DNA of 64,000 nucleotides from JBBRDU01 sp038203615 (GTDB lineage Bacteria; Verrucomicrobiota; Verrucomicrobiia; Chthoniobacterales; UBA10450): the NCBI GenBank assembly GCA_038203615.1, contig JBBRDU010000001.1:62001-126000 (forward strand). The letters run 5' to 3'. Both the position numbers and the translations under genes were made by a program. Below the pieces are notes generated by a model. That model made no database searches. It was not told where the DNA came from and saw only the letters and a list, made by a program, of their open reading frames with translations. Of this stretch, positions 24,416 to 32,915 are shown in pieces (the first letter of the stretch is position 1; each line of letters starts with the position of its first letter).

Positions 24416-25573
24416 ATGAGCACAGCATTCCAGGAGCTTGAGCAAGCGCCGCCGCCGATGACGGCGCGGCTCGAGGGCGAGTTGCTCGAAGTGTCGATGG
24501 GGCCGCAGCATCCTTCCACGCACGGCGTCTTTCGCATGAACGTCGCACTGGACGGCGAGATCGTGCGCAAGCTCAAGCCGGTCTTTGGCTATCTGCATCG
24601 GAATCACGAAAAGATCGGCGAGAACACGAGTTATCTCGGCTCCATGCCTTACACCGACCGGCTCGATTATTTTTGCTCGATGACGAACAACTGGGCCTAC
24701 GCCCTGAGCGTGGAGAAGCTGGCCGGCATCGAAGTACCGGAGCGCGCTGAGTATCTGCGCATCATTCTGGCGGAACTGACCCGATTGCAAAACCACGCTT
24801 CGCTTCTCGGCTTCCTCCTGAGCGACATGGGGGCATGGGGAACCCCGCTCATGTACGCTTTTCGCGAGCGCGAGAAAATCCTGGACCTGTTCGAGTCGCT
24901 TTCCGGTTCGCGCATGATGTGTGACTACATGCGGTTCGGCGGTTGCCGGGTGGATGCGGGGCTGGACTGGCTGGAGCGGGCCAGGAAAGTCGTGGAAGCC
25001 TTTCCGCGTTTTCTCGACGAGTTCGAGCAACTCATTGTGGCCAATGAGATCGTGATCGCGCGTACCCAGGAGGTGGGCAAAGTTTCGGCCGCGCTCGCCG
25101 TCAATGCCGGCCTGACCGGTCCCATCTTGCGCGCGTCCGGTGTGAATTATGACATTCGGAAAGTGGACGGCTACGGCTTCTATCCCAGGTTCAAGTTCCG
25201 GGTGCCGTTAGGCGATCACGGCGATTGTTACGACCGGCTGATGATGCGCGCCCTGGAGATGCGCGAGAGTATCGGAATCCTGCAACAGGCTTTCGCTGTC
25301 ATCGCGCCCGGGCCGGTCATGAATCCGAAAGTGAAAGTGCGCGCCTTCCGTCCGCCTGTCGGCGAAGCCTACGGAAGAATCGAGGCACCCAAAGGGGAGC
25401 TCGGCTTCTATTTGATCAGCGATGGCACGGCCAATCCGTACCGCTACCGGGTGCGCCCCCCGAGCTTGATCAACCTGACCATTTTGGAAGACATGTGCCT
25501 CGGACACACCGTCGCGGATGTAATGGTCATTCTCGGAAGCGTCGATATCGTAATGGGAGAGGTGGATCGATGA
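24416..25573 (+). CDS. nuoD: NADH-quinone oxidoreductase subunit D
   Basis: About 385 aa from the ATG at 24416 (an upstream in-frame ATG at 24371 lies in the repeat tract and is less likely). The 49-kDa subunit signature is present: MGPQHPSTHGVFR (quinone-site His), GYLHRNHEKIGENTSYLGSMPYTDRLDY, ELTRLQNHASLLGF, and PPSLINLTILEDMCLGHTVADVMVILGSVDIVMGEVDR at the end. It forms the quinone cavity with NuoB. Its stop overlaps the nuoI start. Confidence 0.95.
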   Translation: MSTAFQELEQAPPPMTARLEGELLEVSMGPQHPSTHGVFRMNVALDGEIVRKLKPVFGYLHRNHEKIGENTSYLGSMPYTDRLDYFCSMTNNWAYALSVEKLAGIEVPERAEYLRIILAELTRLQNHASLLGFLLSDMGAWGTPLMYAFREREKILDLFESLSGSRMMCDYMRFGGCRVDAGLDWLERARKVVEAFPRFLDEFEQLIVANEIVIARTQEVGKVSAALAVNAGLTGPILRASGVNYDIRKVDGYGFYPRFKFRVPLGDHGDCYDRLMMRALEMRESIGILQQAFAVIAPGPVMNPKVKVRAFRPPVGEAYGRIEAPKGELGFYLISDGTANPYRYRVRPPSLINLTILEDMCLGHTVADVMVILGSVDIVMGEVDR

Positions 25574-26184
25574 TGCTGGGGACCGGAATTCTCAAAGGGA
25601 TGGCGGTGACCATGCGGAACTTCGTCGGAAGTTATTTCGAGGAGGACCGGCTGATCACGGTGCAATATCCGGAGGAGCGCGATCCGCTACCCGAGAACTA
25701 TCGTAACTTTCCAATCCTGATTTACGACACGGACGATCCGGAAGCCGGACTGCGCTGCGTGGCCTGCAAGATCTGCGAGAAAGAGTGCCCGCCGCAATGC
25801 ATCTATATTATAAAGAGCGAAGACAAAAAGCCCGACTATCTGGGCAAGCCGCAGTTCTACCCAGCCACTTTCGATATCGACATCTCGGTCTGCATGAGCT
25901 GCCAGATCTGCGTGGAAGTTTGCCCGTTCGAGGCCATCAAAATGGACAAGGTTTTCGAACTGAGCCGGCGCGAGCGCTTCGATGCGCTGCTCTTCCGCAA
26001 AGGCGACCTGGCCAAGTCGAATACTTACTATCACCAGATTCACCCGACCGAGGCGGCCCTGGTCGACGCCAACCTGGCGGAAGCAGCCGCCGCGGCCGCG
26101 GCCAAAAAGAAGGCGGCAGCAGCAGCAGCAGCCACTCTCGCGGCACGGCCGGCTGCGTCATCCTCATTGCCAGGAACGGTTTGA
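25570..26184 (+). CDS. nuoI: NADH-quinone oxidoreductase subunit I with Ala/Lys-rich tail
   Basis: A 204-aa ferredoxin-like subunit with two [4Fe-4S] motifs: CVACKICEKECPPQC and CMSCQICVEVCPFEA (clusters N6a and N6b). The ATG overlaps the nuoD TGA. The last 35 residues or so are almost pure Ala, Lys and Ser (AAAAAAAKKKAAAAAAAT, ARPAASS), an unusual low-complexity tail for NuoI. nuoI ends this cluster; H, J, K, L, M and N are in the opposite-strand cluster. Confidence 0.95.
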   Translation: MMLGTGILKGMAVTMRNFVGSYFEEDRLITVQYPEERDPLPENYRNFPILIYDTDDPEAGLRCVACKICEKECPPQCIYIIKSEDKKPDYLGKPQFYPATFDIDISVCMSCQICVEVCPFEAIKMDKVFELSRRERFDALLFRKGDLAKSNTYYHQIHPTEAALVDANLAEAAAAAAAKKKAAAAAAATLAARPAASSSLPGTV

Positions 26185-27290
26185 CCGGACTGCACTTTCG
26201 CACCTTAGGATTTCTGGTTGTCGCCGCGCTTGCGCTCGGCCGCTCCGCTCTCCTCGCATCCGACGCGGGGGCCGATGCCACAGCCCGATTCCTGGCTGGT
26301 CTGCCGGTCCCCGGCACGCCTCTTGAAAGCAGGACGACCGAGCCGGCCTGGACCCATCACGCCGCCGAGTTCGATCGTGAGTGGGAGCATTTTGAAAAGG
26401 CGCAGCGGGCTAACATCCGGGAGTGGGCGGCGTCGGCGCTGGGGGAGAGTTTTATCAATGAAAAGCCGCTCTTCTACATGTTTAGCGGGCCAGATTTTCT
26501 TTATGCGAACACCTTCTTTCCGAACGCCAGCACCTACATTCTGTGTGGCACCGAACCGGTCGGCCCGGTGCCGGACGTCGAAGCGTTGTCGGCGGCCGTG
26601 CTGGGGTCCGCCCTGGCCAATTTGCGCAAGGCCCTCGAGTCGTCATTGAACTGGAGTTTTTTCATCACCAAACACATGAAGGTGGATCTCAAGCAGAGGC
26701 AGTTGAGCGGAACGCTGCCGGTTCTCTATGTCTTTTTGGCGCGCTCCGGCTGCACGATTGATTCCGTAGACCTGGTCAAACTGGATGAAGCGGGCAAGTT
26801 CGCGGATCCATCCAAGCGAAGCACGTCCGGGGTGAAGATCGTTTTTCACGGCGCGGGCGGGCGTTCCCAGACTCTCTATTATTTCACGACGGATCTGGCG
26901 GATTGGAGCGTGAATGTGAATCCGGGGTTTATGAAGTTCTGCCAGGCGCAGGGCCGCGGTGCCAGCCTGCTCAAAGCTGCTTCCTATCTGATGCATGGAA
27001 ACCACTTCACGCGGGTGCGCGAATTTGTGCTGGCGAGCAGCGACCTCATTCTGCAGGACGACTCAGGAATTCCATTTCGTTTTTTTGAGCCGCAGAAATG
27101 GTCGATGCAGTTGTACGGCCGGTACCTCGGGCCGATCGCGACCTTCAAGAAGTATCCGCAACCCGACCTGGCCAGGGCCTACACCGCAGCAGAATCGCGG
27201 CCGCTGAATTTCTCCTTTGGCTACCAGTGGCATCCGAGCCGCTCGTCCCTTCTGGTCGCGACGCCGAAGACGCAACTCGGCCCGGACTAG
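26181..27290 (+). CDS. Secreted protein of unknown function, coupled to nuoI
   Basis: About 369 aa from a TTG at 26181 that overlaps the nuoI TGA (TTGA), with AGGAA a few bases upstream. The N-terminus (HFRTLGFLVVAALALGRSALLAS) is a signal peptide. The mature part has no recognised domain: FINEKPLFYMFSGPDFLYANTFFPNASTYILCGTEPVG, LNWSFFITKHMKVDLKQRQLSGTLPVLYVFLARSGC, GVKIVFHGAGGRSQTLYYFTTDLADW, FRFFEPQKWSMQLYGRYLGPI. The PNASTYILCG and tyrosine-rich blocks look conserved rather than random. A respiratory role is suggested only by the position. Confidence 0.7.
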   Translation: MTGLHFRTLGFLVVAALALGRSALLASDAGADATARFLAGLPVPGTPLESRTTEPAWTHHAAEFDREWEHFEKAQRANIREWAASALGESFINEKPLFYMFSGPDFLYANTFFPNASTYILCGTEPVGPVPDVEALSAAVLGSALANLRKALESSLNWSFFITKHMKVDLKQRQLSGTLPVLYVFLARSGCTIDSVDLVKLDEAGKFADPSKRSTSGVKIVFHGAGGRSQTLYYFTTDLADWSVNVNPGFMKFCQAQGRGASLLKAASYLMHGNHFTRVREFVLASSDLILQDDSGIPFRFFEPQKWSMQLYGRYLGPIATFKKYPQPDLARAYTAAESRPLNFSFGYQWHPSRSSLLVATPKTQLGPD

Positions 27291-27304
27291 AGGAGTATTC
27301 AGGG

Positions 27305-28078
27305 GTGGCCGTGAAACATATAGAGGTGCTCTTCACGCCGGCCGAGTTCGCCGCTTTAAAGCAACGGGATTTGGCAGAGACGGATTGTGTGGTGATGGAT
27401 GTCTTGCGCGCGACCAGCAGCATGGCGACGGCTCTGGCCAATGGTGCTACTGCGATCGTGCCGGTGGAAGAGATTGCGGAAGCGCTCGCCTGGCGCCGGC
27501 AGAACGCGGGCATTCTTCTGGCAGGTGAAAGGGACGGTCTGCGCATCGAGACGGAGGTGAGCGGCGCGATCGGTTTCGATCTGGGGAATTCACCGCGGGA
27601 ATTCACGCGTGACGCAGTCGAGGGAAAGACCATCGTGATCACAACGACGAACGGAACACGCGCTCTGCGTGCCTGTGCGCACGCGCGCTCCATCGTGATC
27701 GGAGCGTTCGTGAATCTGAGGGCGACATCGGAATATGTGCGAACGTTAGATGGAGGAAATTTGCTTTTGGTTTGCGGCGGGACTTACCATGAGGCGGCCT
27801 ACGAAGATGTTCTTTGCGCCGGTGCGCTGGTCGATGCGCTCACGCCGGAAGAGGGCGGAGCCCTGGCCGATTCGGCCTATCTGGCGCGCCAGCTTTACCG
27901 GTTGGAAAGGGGCGATCTGTTGGCCGCGCTTTCGCAATCGCGCAACGGCCGGCGGTTGTTGACGCGGCCGGATCTGCGGGACGACGTTGTTTTCTGCGCG
28001 CAACGTGACCGGAGCGAGGTAGTGGCGCGCCTCGAGAAGGATGGGCGCATTCGGCGCGTGTCCACCGCTGGGCCTTAG
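27305..28078 (+). CDS. comB: ComB-like 2-phosphosulfolactate phosphatase family protein
   Basis: About 257 aa from GTG at 27305 (an in-frame GTG at 27311 is possible), preceded by AGGAG at 27291. ComB features: DCVVMDVLRATSSMATALANGA near the N-terminus, GERDGLRIE, FDLGNSPREFT, TTTNGTRALRAC and CGGTYHEAAYEDVLCAGALVDAL (acidic residues for Mg). The family hydrolyses 2-phosphosulfolactate in coenzyme M or sulfolactate synthesis. In bacteria it often stands alone, as here, and its substrate may differ. Confidence 0.85.
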   Translation: MAVKHIEVLFTPAEFAALKQRDLAETDCVVMDVLRATSSMATALANGATAIVPVEEIAEALAWRRQNAGILLAGERDGLRIETEVSGAIGFDLGNSPREFTRDAVEGKTIVITTTNGTRALRACAHARSIVIGAFVNLRATSEYVRTLDGGNLLLVCGGTYHEAAYEDVLCAGALVDALTPEEGGALADSAYLARQLYRLERGDLLAALSQSRNGRRLLTRPDLRDDVVFCAQRDRSEVVARLEKDGRIRRVSTAGP

Positions 28079-28088
28079 CGGTGGAATC

Positions 28089-28192
28089 TCAAGAGGTAGG
28101 GATGTCTCTCCGAGACGTCCGGATTTTTCTTCTATAGGGGAAGGCGCTGCCTTCCCTGGGAAGCTCTTTCCAAAACCCTAACAACCTCTTGA
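28089..28192. repeat. Composite palindromic repeat after comB
   Basis: TCAAGAGGT (28089-28097) and ACCTCTTGA (28184-28192) frame two internal hairpins: the one at 28100-28120 and GGGAAGGC-GCT-GCCTTCCC (28138-28156). The 3-base loop GCT recurs in hairpins at 38344-38433, suggesting one REP-like family. The 195-base gap before the sigma-factor gene holds this element and little else. Confidence 0.6.
28100..28128 (+). terminator. Rho-independent terminator candidate after comB
   Basis: Stem GGATGTCTC / GAGACGTCC (one G-T pair), 3-base loop TCC, followed by GGATTTTT. It lies 22 bases after the comB stop. Confidence 0.65.
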
Positions 28193-28273
28193 GCCTTCAC
28201 GCTTAGCCCTTGCCGCTAGACAGTCCTCCAGCGCGCCCCGTATACTCCTGCGGCCCAGCGATCGAAGGGGCGG

Positions 28274-28879
28274 ATGACTCGCAACTTACAAAAAGAGGAG
28301 GGACCCCCGGCCGGCGCGACGGCGGGGCCGATGGCGTCGACTGGCGGAGAGCCCCGGCCGCCGGCTGCGGCGACGGAGCAATCGCTTCTGGAAATGACGC
28401 CGGAGCTTTACGACGAACTGCGGCGACTGGCCGCCAATTACCTGCGTGGAGAACGTTCCGAACATACGCTTCAGCGCACCGCCCTTGTGCACGAAGCGTT
28501 TTTGAAACTGGTCGATGAGGGGGCACCCAAATGGCAGAACCAGGCGCATTTTCTAGGCGTGTTCGCGCGTCTCATGCGCCAGACTCTGATCAACCACGCA
28601 ATCGCTCGCACCAGGCAAAAACGAGGCGGGCTCGATCGCGTGAATAAGGCCCTCGAGTTTTACGAGGAACAAAAAATCGATGTGAGCGCGCTGGACGCAG
28701 CCTTGTCCGACCTGGAGGCGGTCGATCCACGGCAGGGTCAAATTGTGGAGCTCCGTTTCTTTGGCGGACTAACGATTCCGGAGATTGGGATCGCCATGGG
28801 AATTTCGCCAGCCACGGTCAAGCGGGAATGGGCGCTCGCGAAAATCTGGCTTCGCCGCGAGTTATCTCGTACCTTGTAA
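28274..28879 (+). CDS. ECF-type RNA polymerase sigma factor (TIGR02999-like)
   Basis: A 201-aa sigma factor. After about 35 low-complexity residues come region 2 (TPELYDELRRLAANYLRGERSEHTLQRTALVHEAFLKLVD, QNQAHFLGVFARLMRQTLINHAIARTRQKRGG) and region 4 (DPRQGQIVELRFFGGLTIPEIGIAMGISPATVKREWALAKIWLRREL). This subgroup is abundant in Planctomycetes, Verrucomicrobia and Acidobacteria and is usually followed by a Ser/Thr kinase, as here (11 bases downstream). Control is thought to pass through the kinase rather than a classical anti-sigma factor. Confidence 0.9.
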   Translation: MTRNLQKEEGPPAGATAGPMASTGGEPRPPAAATEQSLLEMTPELYDELRRLAANYLRGERSEHTLQRTALVHEAFLKLVDEGAPKWQNQAHFLGVFARLMRQTLINHAIARTRQKRGGLDRVNKALEFYEEQKIDVSALDAALSDLEAVDPRQGQIVELRFFGGLTIPEIGIAMGISPATVKREWALAKIWLRRELSRTL

Positions 28880-28889
28880 GACAATTCCC

Positions 28890-31859
28890 ATGGCTACTAC
28901 TCCAGCGCGCCCTCCGCGCCGGTCGTTGGACCCGGCGGATTGGCAGAAGCTCAAGTCGATCCTGGCCGAAGCCCTGGAGAGGGATACGCCGGGCGCGCGC
29001 CGGGCGTTTTTGCAAGAGCGCTGCCCCGCGGATCCGGAGATGTTGCGGGAGGCGTCCTCCCTGCTCGCTGAAGCGGAAAGTCTTTTGCGCGATCCGACGG
29101 ACTCGATCGAGCAATGTGCCGAAACGGCCAGTGCCGGCATCCCGCGCGACGACGTTTCAGAAATCGGGCGCCGCATCGGAGCCTACGTTCTGGTCCAAAA
29201 AATCGGGGAGGGCGGCATGGGCACGGTTTACCTGGCCGCCCGGGCGGATGGATATTTCGAAAAACAGGTCGCCATCAAAGTTCTGCGGCGCGACCTGGAC
29301 AATGAAGAGTTGATGCGCCGCTTTCGCTCGGAGCGCGAGGTTCTGGCGCAGCTGGATCACCCGAATATCGCGCGCCTGATCGACGCCGGAAGCCGCGAAG
29401 ATGGTTCGCCCTATTTCGTGATGGACTACGTGGCGGGCGTGCCGGTCACAAAGTTCGTGGAGCAGAAAGCGCTGAGCATGGACGCTCGGCTGGCCCTCTT
29501 CCTGAAAATCTGTGCGGCGGTGGAAGCGGCCCACCATCATTCCATCGTTCATCGCGACCTGAAGCCGAGCAACATCGTGGTGAACAGTGAGGGCGAACCG
29601 AAGCTGCTCGATTTCGGAATTGCCAAGATGTTTGCCAGCAGCACGAGCGCGCTCGAGGCCACGGCCTTGGGGAAGGAACGGTTTACGCCGGTTTCGGCGT
29701 CACCGGAACAGGCGCGAGGCGAACCGATCGCGGTGGCCAGCGACGTCTATGCGCTGGGCGTGGTGCTTTACGAAATGCTGACGGGGGCACGGCCCCATCG
29801 TTTCGCCTCGGACGACCCGTCGCATGACGAATTGCTTCAGGTGGTGTGCGAACAGGCACCCGTCCGCCCCAGCCTGGCCGCCCAGAATCCGAAAGATCAG
29901 CGAAGTCTGCGCGGCAGCCTCGACGCCATCCTGCTCCGGGCACTCGAGAAGGATCCCCAGCACCGATATCAATCCGTGGCTGAATTTGCCGAAGAGATCC
30001 GGCGTTATCGTGATGGGAAACCGATGCTGGCGCGGCACGGCGACCCAGCCTATCACCTCCAAAGATTCCTTCTGGGGAAGCGTCGCGTGCAAGTGCCCGC
30101 GCTCGTCGCGATGATCGTGATCGTCGGTTTCGTAGCCGTTCTGCTGCACTCTTATTTCTGGCCGGCACCGAAGGCTCAATCCGTGGTCAGTCGCGTTCCC
30201 CAGAGCCCGTCTCCCTCGGTGGAACCGATGGAGAAGCCGGACAAAAGTATCGCTGTTTTGCCGTTTACAAATTTTGGCACCACCAGTGACACCGACTATT
30301 TCGTGGACGGTTTCCAGGAAGATATCCTGACGAACCTGGCCAAAGTATCGGACCTGAAAGTGATCAGCCGCACCAGTGTGCTGGCCTACCGCGGTGATGT
30401 CACAAATGTGCGGGAGATCGGAAAAGCGCTGGGTGTTTCCTTCCTGCTCGAAGGGAGCGTGCAAAAGGCGGGGGATCGGATCCGTTTAAACGTGCGGCTG
30501 GTGGACGCCCGGACCGAGCGCGAAGTGTGGGCGGAACAGTACGACCGGCAGGCCGGCGACCTTTTCGCCGTTCAAAGCGAACTCTCCCAGGCGATCATTA
30601 CGCAACTGCAAGCCCGGCTCTCGCAAAACGAAAAGGCGGCGATCGAAGCGCGGCCGACCCGGGATCTTCTGGCCTACGACTTCTACCTTCAGGCCAAGGA
30701 ATCGTTCTTTCAGGATAACTATGTGCGGGCTACCCAGCTACTCGAAGCCTCCCTCCTGCGGGATCCGCAATTCACTCTCGGCTATTGTCTGCTCGCCGAA
30801 GTTCATCTCTTCGCTTACCGCTTTTCGGGTGACCTGACCCCCGCGCGTTTGGCCAAGGCGAAGGAGGCGGCTGACACCGCCCTGCGCTTGCAGCCCGATT
30901 TGCCCGAATCCCATCTGGCCAACGCCCAATTTTATTTTTACGGGCTGCGCGATTTTGAAAAAGCGCGGCAGGAACTGAGTGTCACGGCCGGAACTCCGAT
31001 CGATCAGGCAAAATTTCTGGACATGGCCGCTTTGACCGGGAGGCGCCTCGGAAAATGGCGCGAGGCCATCCGGGATGGGCATCGGGCCATGGAGCTCGAT
31101 CCGAATAATCCATTTATCGCGAACGAGCTGGTGGAGAGTTACATCGCCGTGCGCCAGTTCGCCGAGGCCAACCGGATTGCGGATGAAGCGATGAAAGTGA
31201 CGGCCTCGCAGGGTCGTTACCTTTGGCATTTGAAAAGCGATATCTACCTGAAGACGGGCAGGCTCGAAGAGGCTCGCGGCGCGCTGGAGAAATCCGGATT
31301 GGATGAGGCGCAGCGGGCCTATCTCTTGTCGCGCCTGGCCCGTTTTCAGCGGGACTCCGCGAAGGCGCGGAACGACCTCTCCAAGGCGCCGAGCGCAGCG
31401 CGTCAAACTCATTCGTATGCTTTCTGCCAGGGACTGATCGCGCGGGCCAGCGGCGACCGGGGGCAGGCGAGGACCTGGTTTCAAGCAGCGCGCGTCCAGA
31501 TTTTACCGGAGATGCAGGAGCGGCCTAACGACCCGCAGTTGATTATGGATATCGCAGTGATCGACGCGGGCCTTGGTCGCAAGGAGGATGCCACGCGGGA
31601 AAGCGAGGCCCTGCGCAAACTGGCGCCGCTGGAGCGTGACGCGGTGGAAGGGCCGCTCTATGCGGCCGTGCACGCCCAGATCCACACCTGGATCGGCGAT
31701 AGGGATGGAGCATTGGCGGAATTGCAGGAGATCGTGGCGCGACCGTGCGGTCCGACGGAAGCCGAACTGAAATTTGATCCGGGCTGGGACGACATTCGAG
31801 GCGACCCGCGTTTCGGGGCCATCCTGGCACGAGCGGCGGCGCCGATGGTCATTCCATAG
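28890..31859 (+). CDS. Transmembrane Ser/Thr protein kinase with TolB-like and TPR domains
   Basis: About 989 aa from the ATG at 28890. Kinase domain at residues 95-375: glycine loop KIGEGGMGTVYLA, catalytic lysine K130 (VAIK), HRDLKPSN (221-228), DFGIAK (241-246). One membrane helix at about 401-423. Outside it, residues 452-570 form a TolB/FlgO-like domain (KSIAVLPFTNFGTTSDTDYF, FQEDILTNLAKVSDLKVISRTS, LEGSVQKAGDRIRLNVRLVDA), followed by about 400 residues of helical TPR-like repeats (AKEAADTALRLQPDLPESHL, RDGHRAMELDPNNPFIANEL). It is paired with the ECF sigma factor and may phosphorylate it after sensing envelope or peptide signals (inference). Confidence 0.9.
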   Translation: MATTPARPPRRSLDPADWQKLKSILAEALERDTPGARRAFLQERCPADPEMLREASSLLAEAESLLRDPTDSIEQCAETASAGIPRDDVSEIGRRIGAYVLVQKIGEGGMGTVYLAARADGYFEKQVAIKVLRRDLDNEELMRRFRSEREVLAQLDHPNIARLIDAGSREDGSPYFVMDYVAGVPVTKFVEQKALSMDARLALFLKICAAVEAAHHHSIVHRDLKPSNIVVNSEGEPKLLDFGIAKMFASSTSALEATALGKERFTPVSASPEQARGEPIAVASDVYALGVVLYEMLTGARPHRFASDDPSHDELLQVVCEQAPVRPSLAAQNPKDQRSLRGSLDAILLRALEKDPQHRYQSVAEFAEEIRRYRDGKPMLARHGDPAYHLQRFLLGKRRVQVPALVAMIVIVGFVAVLLHSYFWPAPKAQSVVSRVPQSPSPSVEPMEKPDKSIAVLPFTNFGTTSDTDYFVDGFQEDILTNLAKVSDLKVISRTSVLAYRGDVTNVREIGKALGVSFLLEGSVQKAGDRIRLNVRLVDARTEREVWAEQYDRQAGDLFAVQSELSQAIITQLQARLSQNEKAAIEARPTRDLLAYDFYLQAKESFFQDNYVRATQLLEASLLRDPQFTLGYCLLAEVHLFAYRFSGDLTPARLAKAKEAADTALRLQPDLPESHLANAQFYFYGLRDFEKARQELSVTAGTPIDQAKFLDMAALTGRRLGKWREAIRDGHRAMELDPNNPFIANELVESYIAVRQFAEANRIADEAMKVTASQGRYLWHLKSDIYLKTGRLEEARGALEKSGLDEAQRAYLLSRLARFQRDSAKARNDLSKAPSAARQTHSYAFCQGLIARASGDRGQARTWFQAARVQILPEMQERPNDPQLIMDIAVIDAGLGRKEDATRESEALRKLAPLERDAVEGPLYAAVHAQIHTWIGDRDGALAELQEIVARPCGPTEAELKFDPGWDDIRGDPRFGAILARAAAPMVIP

Positions 31860-31900
31860 CGTTTTTATTCGATCATCCCTGCGTCTAAGGTGGAGACGCC

Positions 31901-32758
31901 ATGAAGCTGACGGTCATCAACGCGGGTTATTTCAAACTGGATGGCGGCGCCATGTTTGGGGTCGTGCCAAAAAGCCTCTGGCAAAAAGCGAACCCGCCCG
32001 ACGAACAGAACCTTTGCACATGGGCGATGCGTTGCCTTCTCATCGAACAAGGGGACCGCCGGGTTTTGATCGACACTGGGATGGGCGACAAGCAGGACGC
32101 CAAATTTTTCAGCCATTTTCATCCGCATGGGCCGGACTCGCTCGAGCAGGGCCTGCGTCAGAACGGCTACGGTTTTACCGACGTGACTGATGTGCTGCTG
32201 ACGCACTTGCATTTCGATCACTGCGGCGGCGCGCTCTATCGGTCCGATGACGGGTCCATTCTCCCGCGATTTCCCAATGCGACTTACTGGAGCAGTCGTG
32301 CGCACTGGGCCGCGGCCATCCAACCGAACGAACGGGAGCAGGCTTCTTTCCTGAAAGAAAACATTCTCCCGCTGCAGGAGCAGGGCCGGCTCCGGTTCGT
32401 GGAGGAGACAGAGCCCGGCGCGATCCTGCCGGAAATTCAGTTGCATTTCGTTCACGGACACACCGACGCGATGATGCTGGCGCAAATTCAGTGGGAAGAA
32501 AGAACACTGCTCTACTGCGCCGATCTTGTCCCCAGCGCTGCGCACATCCCGTTGCCCTGGCTCATGGCCTACGATGTCCGGCCACTGGTCACCTTACAGG
32601 AGAAGAGACATTTCCTGGAGGAAGCCGCCGCCCGGCACTGGATTCTCTTCTTCGAACACGATCCGGCGGTGGAATGCTGCACCGTGCGCGAGACGGAGCG
32701 CGGGGTTCGCTTGCAGGAAAGCTTCGCTCTTAGCGAAGCAGGGGCTGTTCCTAGCTAA
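31901..32758 (+). CDS. Metallo-beta-lactamase-fold hydrolase (AHL-lactonase-like group)
   Basis: A 285-aa MBL-fold protein with the zinc motif HLHFDH at residues 102-107, LIDTGMGD, FVHGHTDAMM (third metal His), DLVPSAAH and FFEHDP (late His). No signal peptide. The insertion with THLHFDHCGGALYR and the YWSSRAHW segment place it near lactonase or phosphorylcholine-type hydrolases; substrate not determinable. It stands between the kinase and a GlxA regulator, apparently as its own unit. Confidence 0.85.
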   Translation: MKLTVINAGYFKLDGGAMFGVVPKSLWQKANPPDEQNLCTWAMRCLLIEQGDRRVLIDTGMGDKQDAKFFSHFHPHGPDSLEQGLRQNGYGFTDVTDVLLTHLHFDHCGGALYRSDDGSILPRFPNATYWSSRAHWAAAIQPNEREQASFLKENILPLQEQGRLRFVEETEPGAILPEIQLHFVHGHTDAMMLAQIQWEERTLLYCADLVPSAAHIPLPWLMAYDVRPLVTLQEKRHFLEEAAARHWILFFEHDPAVECCTVRETERGVRLQESFALSEAGAVPS

Positions 32759-32763
32759 CCCCG

Positions 32764-32790
32764 GCCCCGGACCGGGGCGTAAAAGTTTCT
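32764..32790 (+). terminator. Weak terminator candidate after the MBL gene
   Basis: GCCCCG / CGGGGC stem with loop GAC (32764-32778), then GTAAAAGTTTCTT. Short stem and interrupted T-run. Confidence 0.4.
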
Positions 32791-32915
32791 TGAGCCGTTT
32801 TGCCGGCCAAAATTGCCTTTCCTGATGTGGGACAAGTTTTTCTTATTTCTCTTTGGGCCGGGCAGATTCGATCCAGCGGATGGCATCCCACGCCGCCCTT
32901 AGGCGGAGGGCGACC

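Noticed and set aside
25225..25569. N-terminal extension of the nuoI frame
   Set aside because: This part is an out-of-frame reading of nuoD; NuoI starts at 25570.
25785..26180. N-terminal extension of the secreted-protein frame into nuoI
   Set aside because: Out-of-frame nuoI sequence; the signal peptide begins at the TTG at 26181.
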